15,534 nt of DNA from an uncultured Ilumatobacter sp. (GTDB taxonomy: Bacteria > Actinomycetota > Acidimicrobiia > Acidimicrobiales > Ilumatobacteraceae). The notes under the pieces were generated by a model. The model saw nothing but the letters and a program-made list of their open reading frames with translations, ran no database searches and was not told the origin of the DNA. Location of the stretch: assembly GCA_938049325.1 (NCBI GenBank), contig CALICC010000109.1, positions 1 to 15,534 of the forward strand. Direction: 5' to 3'. This document shows positions 12,489 through 15,534 of the stretch, one piece after another (within the stretch, counting starts at the first letter, position 1; each line of letters starts with the position of its first letter). The position numbers were made by a program, and so were the translations under genes.

Positions 12489-13666
12489 CAGTCGGTGTCA
12501 CCCAAGCCGAGCGCCTCGGCGACGATGTCGACCGGGTGCGCCACGCGCAGACCACGCTCGGTTGCCGCCGCCTCGAGGTGCATCGAGCACCCCGGATTCG
12601 CGCTGGAGATCAGCGTCGCGTCTGCGTGGCTCATCGCTCGGTCGATGGCGGCCAGCTTGCGGTCGCGAATGTCAGAGGCGAGCTCGGGTTGCAATGCAGC
12701 AAACGCGCCGCCCGCTCCACAGCACAGTCCCTGATCGTCGAGCTCGATCACATCAGCAACGTGGCCCAGAAGCGTCCTGACGTCCGCGTCGATCCGCTGT
12801 ACGTGGCGAAGGTGACAAGGGTCTTGGACGATGACGACCGGCCGCTGACCGACCGGTGTCGCGAAACGTTCGACTCGCCCCGCCAAGAACTCGTTGACAT
12901 CAACCACGCGCGCTGCGAAGTCGCGAGCAGACTGAGTACCGACGATCGATCCGTACTCCTTCATCGACGCGCCGCACCCGGCCGAGTTGACGACCACGGG
13001 TGCGTCACCAGGCATCGACTGCATGGTGAGCTCGGCTCGACGAACCGCATTCTGGTGCAAACCGGCGTGAACGTGCAGCGCCCCACAGCAAGCACCAGCG
13101 GAACCTGGGACCTGGAAGGTCACCCCCGCAGCGCCGAGCAGCGCAGCAGTGCGCCGATGCGTCGAACGCTGCCAGGCGTCCATCACACACCCGGTGAACA
13201 GCCACGCCTCGTCTCCGGTCGGCACGACGGGCGCAGGGCGCCGCAGCGGCAGTCGACTCACGCCCAGCCGCTTGGGAACAAGCCTCGCCCGTTGCGCTAC
13301 GGCGAGTAACGACGAACCTGCGAGCAGCAGCCGGTGATGCCCCAAGGCCCGCATGGCGATGCGCTGCCACCACGGAGCGGTCTTGTTCGACGCTGCCAGG
13401 GAAGCTCGCGTCTGCTCCATCAGCGCGCCGAACTCGACATTGCTCGGGCACGCTGGTTCGCAACCCCGGCACTGCACGCAGGTTTCCATGAACTCGACGA
13501 ACTGATCGTCGACCGGAGCGCCTTCGAGCTCAACGCCGCGCATTGCATCGATCCGACCACGCGGCGAATAGGCCTCTTCCCCGGTCACGCGGAAGGTGGG
13601 GCAATGTGGCAGGCACAGACCGCACGACACGCATGCAGAGAGCTTCTCCGGGTCGAGGTCGAGCAC
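12488..13666 (-). CDS. glcF: GlcF-like iron-sulfur oxidoreductase subunit (CCG-domain protein)
   Basis: The 392-residue protein has two ferredoxin-type [4Fe-4S] motifs, CVSCGLCLPHCP (Cys12, 15, 18, 22) and CVQCRGCEPACP (Cys63, 66, 69, 73), separated by the GlcF-type segment YSPRGRIDAMRG. Two CCG cysteine-rich domains follow: Cys160, Cys193-194 (GACCGALHVH), Cys231; and Cys284, Cys315-316 (GLCCGAGG), Cys360. In glycolate oxidase GlcF passes electrons from the GlcD flavoprotein to the membrane. No glcD or glcE is next to it here, so the partner must be elsewhere, and another 2-hydroxyacid substrate is possible. GTG 13666 is preferred: TAGAGT lies 7 nt upstream on the minus strand and the first cluster begins at residue 12. 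The 63-residue gene downstream overlaps the stop. Confidence 0.88.
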   Translation of the reverse strand: MLDLDPEKLSACVSCGLCLPHCPTFRVTGEEAYSPRGRIDAMRGVELEGAPVDDQFVEFMETCVQCRGCEPACPSNVEFGALMEQTRASLAASNKTAPWWQRIAMRALGHHRLLLAGSSLLAVAQRARLVPKRLGVSRLPLRRPAPVVPTGDEAWLFTGCVMDAWQRSTHRRTAALLGAAGVTFQVPGSAGACCGALHVHAGLHQNAVRRAELTMQSMPGDAPVVVNSAGCGASMKEYGSIVGTQSARDFAARVVDVNEFLAGRVERFATPVGQRPVVIVQDPCHLRHVQRIDADVRTLLGHVADVIELDDQGLCCGAGGAFAALQPELASDIRDRKLAAIDRAMSHADATLISSANPGCSMHLEAAATERGLRVAHPVDIVAEALGLGDTD

Positions 13667-13673
13667 AGCTCGA

Positions 13674-13679
13674 ACTCTA
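13674..13679 (-). promoter_or_regulatory. -10 box of the GlcF-like gene (leaderless start)
   Basis: On the minus strand TAGAGT (13679-13674) ends 7 nt before the GTG at 13666, with no Shine-Dalgarno sequence. It shares a 53-bp intergenic region with the glycosylase promoter, so the two are divergent and close enough to affect each other. Confidence 0.5.
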
Positions 13680-13706
13680 TGCGGCTGCCCGCCTCGGAAA
13701 TGCTTC

Positions 13707-13712
13707 TAGGGT
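13707..13712 (+). promoter_or_regulatory. -10 box of the Nei-like gene (leaderless start)
   Basis: TAGGGT fits TANNNT and ends 7 nt before the ATG at 13720. There is no Shine-Dalgarno sequence. It supports the ATG that gives the required N-terminal Pro2. Confidence 0.55.
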
Positions 13713-13719
13713 CCTCTCG

Positions 13720-14517
13720 ATGCCAGAGGGACACACGATCCACAAGATTGCCAAGGACCACAGCAAGCTGCTCGTCGACGAAACCCTCGAGGTGTCGTCA
13801 CCTCAAGGCCCCTTCGCCGCACACGCCGAACGAGTCGACGGTGCCGTGTTGGAGCGCATCTACCCGTACGGCAAGCACCTGTTCTACGAGTGGTCGACCG
13901 GTGATGTCGGCCACGTTCATCTCGGCCTGTTCGGCAAATACACCGTCTACGCGACCGATGAGCCACCCGAACCTCGGGGCGCTGTTCGCATGCGTCTCAC
14001 CGCCCCCAACGCCACGATCGATCTCAACGGCCCGACGGCGTGCACTGTCGACGAGCCCGAGTCCCGCGACAAGATCCTCAAGCGCCTCGGCCCGGACCCC
14101 ATCCATCGTGGCGCCAAGCCCGACGTGATGTACGAGAAGATGTCGCGCAGCACGCGCACCATCGGCGAACTTCTGTTGGACCAATCCGTCATCGCCGGCG
14201 TCGGCAACGTGTACCGAGCCGAGATCCTGTTCGTCAACAACATTCACCCGCGCCGCCCCGGCAAAGAGTGCGACCCGGCCGAACTCGAAGCCATCTGGAC
14301 GACTGCGCAAGGCATGCTTCGCGCCGGAGTCAAAGACGGCCGGATCCTGACGGTCTCACGCTCGGAGTCCGGCGTGCCGCGAGGTCAGCGCATTCCGCGC
14401 AGCGAAGCGACGTATGCCTACAAGCGCGACGAGTGCCTGCGCTGTGGAGCCGAGATCAGTCGCGCCGACATGGCGAACCGCACCGTGTATTGGTGCCCCA
14501 CGTGCCAGGCCGAGTAG
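13720..14517 (+). CDS. nei: Fpg/Nei-family DNA glycosylase / AP lyase (Nei1-like)
   Basis: The 265-residue protein excises oxidised bases and cleaves the abasic site. It begins MPEGHTIH: after Met removal Pro2 is the Schiff-base nucleophile and Glu3 the catalytic acid. SSPQGPFA follows, then the beta-hairpin lysine in YGKHLF (Lys52) and HVHLGLFGKY. The helix-two-turn-helix is at about 148-175 (LLLDQSVIAGVGNVYRAEILF). The C-terminal zinc finger has Cys239, Cys242, Cys259 and Cys262 (CLRCG...WCPTC). The layout closely follows what I recall of mycobacterial Nei1 (Rv2464c), so pyrimidine lesions are the likely substrates. The start is fixed by the need for Pro2 and by a -10 box 7 nt upstream. It is divergent from the GlcF-like gene. 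Confidence 0.94.
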   Translation: MPEGHTIHKIAKDHSKLLVDETLEVSSPQGPFAAHAERVDGAVLERIYPYGKHLFYEWSTGDVGHVHLGLFGKYTVYATDEPPEPRGAVRMRLTAPNATIDLNGPTACTVDEPESRDKILKRLGPDPIHRGAKPDVMYEKMSRSTRTIGELLLDQSVIAGVGNVYRAEILFVNNIHPRRPGKECDPAELEAIWTTAQGMLRAGVKDGRILTVSRSESGVPRGQRIPRSEATYAYKRDECLRCGAEISRADMANRTVYWCPTCQAE

Positions 14518-14543
14518 TCCTACCTGCCGGCTTGGACTACTCG
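14511..14543. terminator. Bidirectional hairpin over the stop codons of nei and the SET gene
   Basis: CGAGTAGTCC (14511-14520) and GGACTACTCG (14534-14543) form a perfect 10-bp inverted repeat with a 13-nt loop containing GCCGGC. Each arm holds the Glu-stop (GAG TAG) of one of the two convergent genes. A shared, symmetric terminator is likely, although neither side has a T run. Confidence 0.65.
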
Positions 14544-14902
14544 AGCACCTCGAACCAGACCCCGTCCTGCTCGGTCCCCATGTAGTTGATGTAGACCTCG
14601 TCACCTTTGCGGATCTTGCGCGTGGCGGTGATGACCAACTCGTCGACTGTTTCGGTGGTGGTGGCATTGGGGTCGTATGAATGGTTGTAGAGCGATCCGT
14701 AGCCCAGCGCCAGCGCAGTGCGCCCGTCGCCCCAACCGAAGACGTAGCCTTCGGCGCCCGACTCCAGGTCGTCACCGCGGTCGGGTTCGGCAATCAACAT
14801 CGGGCATCGCTCGACCTCGTCACCCTTGGCGAACGAACGAGTGGCGAACACGCCTCGCCCGGCCCCTGACGGGGAGTCTGCGACCTTCAATCCTTCTGGC
14901 AC
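14537..14902 (-). CDS. Small SET-domain protein
   Basis: The 121-residue protein is almost entirely one SET domain. It has the N-terminal SET signature SGAGRGVFATRSFAKGDEV (12-30), the knot motif YGSLYNHSYDPNA (68-80, with NHS) and GDEVYINYMG (100-109, with the C-terminal tyrosine region). SET proteins transfer methyl groups from S-adenosylmethionine to lysine, and the motifs for cofactor and knot formation are present. There is no post-SET cysteine cluster. The bacterial substrate is unknown; ribosomal or nucleoid proteins are possibilities. GTG 14902 gives the family N-terminus, with only a weak AGG upstream. It lies 35 bp downstream of the phosphotransferase gene and may be co-transcribed with it. 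Confidence 0.85.
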   Translation of the reverse strand: MPEGLKVADSPSGAGRGVFATRSFAKGDEVERCPMLIAEPDRGDDLESGAEGYVFGWGDGRTALALGYGSLYNHSYDPNATTTETVDELVITATRKIRKGDEVYINYMGTEQDGVWFEVLE

Positions 14903-14937
14903 GAGGACCTATTCAAGCGGCGCCGCGCCGCAATCGT

Positions 14938-15534
14938 TCACTGAGCGCGCCAGGTCGGCGCATCATCATCCCCGCGCCAATACGCGAGTCGCCGGTCGGC
15001 CTCCAGTCGAGCGCTCGGGTCGGCCATGCCTGCCTTCACCCGCATCAACGTTGCAGCCACCAATCGGAGCTCGGCAAACGCCTCGGCGGCCGGGTCACGC
15101 CGACCCGACCACTCATACCCCGCCACGAGTTCGTCGTACACGCCGACCTCGCCGCCCCATCGTTCGGCCCAGGTCATCATCGGCGCGTGGTCCCATCCCC
15201 GCGGCGCAACACACAGCAGGTCCCAGTCGATGAGCAACGGCCCACGCTCGCTCATGATCACGTTTCCCGGATGCACATCGCCGTGGCACACGACCCGGTC
15301 GTCGAAGCTCGCCCAACCCGACCAGCGACGAATCGCGTGGCGGATGCCGGTGACCGCCGCAGCGTCGATGACATGCGCGACCTCCCCGAGTAACCCGTCG
15401 AAGTCCCACCAAGGAAACGCCGACGGGTGCGGTTGAGGAAGTCCGATCGGTAGATGCTCAGGGGCCATGGCGTGCACGATGCGCAACGCTCGGCCGACGG
15501 CGCACCAATCGATCGGCTCACCCGATGATTCCAC
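14938..15534 (-). CDS. Aminoglycoside phosphotransferase-family kinase, C-terminal part (runs off the right edge)
   Basis: The 198 visible residues are the C-lobe of an APH/choline-kinase-fold enzyme. The catalytic loop is VVCHGDVHPGNVIM (81-94 of the visible part, HGD and Asn91), and the metal-binding loop is LLIDWDLLCVAPRGWD (Asp103). The helical tail DELVAGYEW...LRLVAATLMRVKAG fits the family. The ATP-binding N-lobe is missing because the gene continues past 15534; the GTG at the very edge is probably not the true start. These kinases phosphorylate small molecules such as aminoglycosides, choline or homoserine; the sequence does not show which, and a resistance role should not be assumed. 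The gene ends 35 bp before the SET-domain gene. Confidence 0.9.
   Translation of the reverse strand: MESSGEPIDWCAVGRALRIVHAMAPEHLPIGLPQPHPSAFPWWDFDGLLGEVAHVIDAAAVTGIRHAIRRWSGWASFDDRVVCHGDVHPGNVIMSERGPLLIDWDLLCVAPRGWDHAPMMTWAERWGGEVGVYDELVAGYEWSGRRDPAAEAFAELRLVAATLMRVKAGMADPSARLEADRRLAYWRGDDDAPTWRAQ

Noticed and set aside
14917..14926. GCGGCGCCGC palindrome between the phosphotransferase and SET genes
   Set aside because: Short, pure GC, without a T run or conserved partner; chance is likely at this base composition.
14938..15534. Reading the phosphotransferase fragment as an antibiotic-resistance gene
   Set aside because: The fold is shared by many housekeeping small-molecule kinases, only the C-lobe is visible, and nothing nearby indicates mobility or resistance.
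1..15534. CRISPR arrays, tRNA/rRNA genes, insertion sequences or prophage
   Set aside because: I saw no regularly spaced repeats, cloverleaf, rRNA-like sequence, transposase or integrase motifs; all genes look like ordinary chromosomal genes.

Overview
The window is a dense, high-GC bacterial chromosome segment. It encodes a nickel superoxide dismutase with its maturation protease, a mycobacterial Nei1-like DNA glycosylase, a long single-domain transaldolase directly after transketolase, and a molybdoenzyme with an internal twin-arginine segment. Many start codons are GTG or ATG placed 6-7 nt after a TANNNT -10 box, which points to leaderless transcripts. Together these suggest an actinobacterium, possibly a marine or freshwater Acidimicrobiia (Ilumatobacter-like). 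The phylum is fairly secure; the class is a guess. I see no phage, transposon, CRISPR, tRNA or rRNA.

Layout. Positions 1-186 are non-coding: a possible folded element (22-102) and a terminator-like hairpin for sodN (136-168). sodN (minus, 187-609) and its protease sodX (plus, 682-1014) diverge. Next on the plus strand come a membrane-anchored thioredoxin (1101-1820) and a small CcdA/DsbD-like membrane protein (1837-2445), probably an extracytoplasmic thiol-redox pair. They are followed by a small hypothetical protein (2460-2858), a 36-bp tandem repeat (2871-2943), an SRPBCC protein (2983-3462) and the pentose-phosphate pair tkt-tal (3512-6579). Convergent to tal is a minus-strand operon read in the order azoreductase (8111-7524), HxlR regulator (7505-7098), unknown protein (7076-6582). 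It is driven by a near-consensus promoter with two matching inverted-repeat operators.

A minus-strand membrane molybdopterin oxidoreductase (8235-9824) and a plus-strand LOG/TIGR00730 nucleotide hydrolase (9823-10857) diverge from overlapping start codons. A lipoprotein with a Thr/Pro linker follows (10939-12285). A minus-strand GlcF-like iron-sulfur protein (12488-13666) is translationally coupled to a 63-residue protein (12297-12488). It diverges from a Nei/Fpg DNA glycosylase (13720-14517). A 10-bp hairpin holding both stop codons separates the glycosylase from a convergent small SET-domain protein (14537-14902). The 3' part of a phosphotransferase (APH family) gene runs off the right edge.

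Themes. Much of the window concerns redox chemistry: superoxide removal, thiol exchange, quinone/azo reduction under a putative thiol-sensing HxlR regulator, a molybdoenzyme, an Fe-S oxidoreductase, NADPH supply through tkt/tal, and oxidised-base repair. I did not find a clearly new multi-gene system. The best leads are the nickel hook in which the usual proline is tyrosine, the series of leaderless starts, the paired operators at the azoreductase promoter, the CATG-overlapping divergent starts, and the candidate folded element at the left edge.
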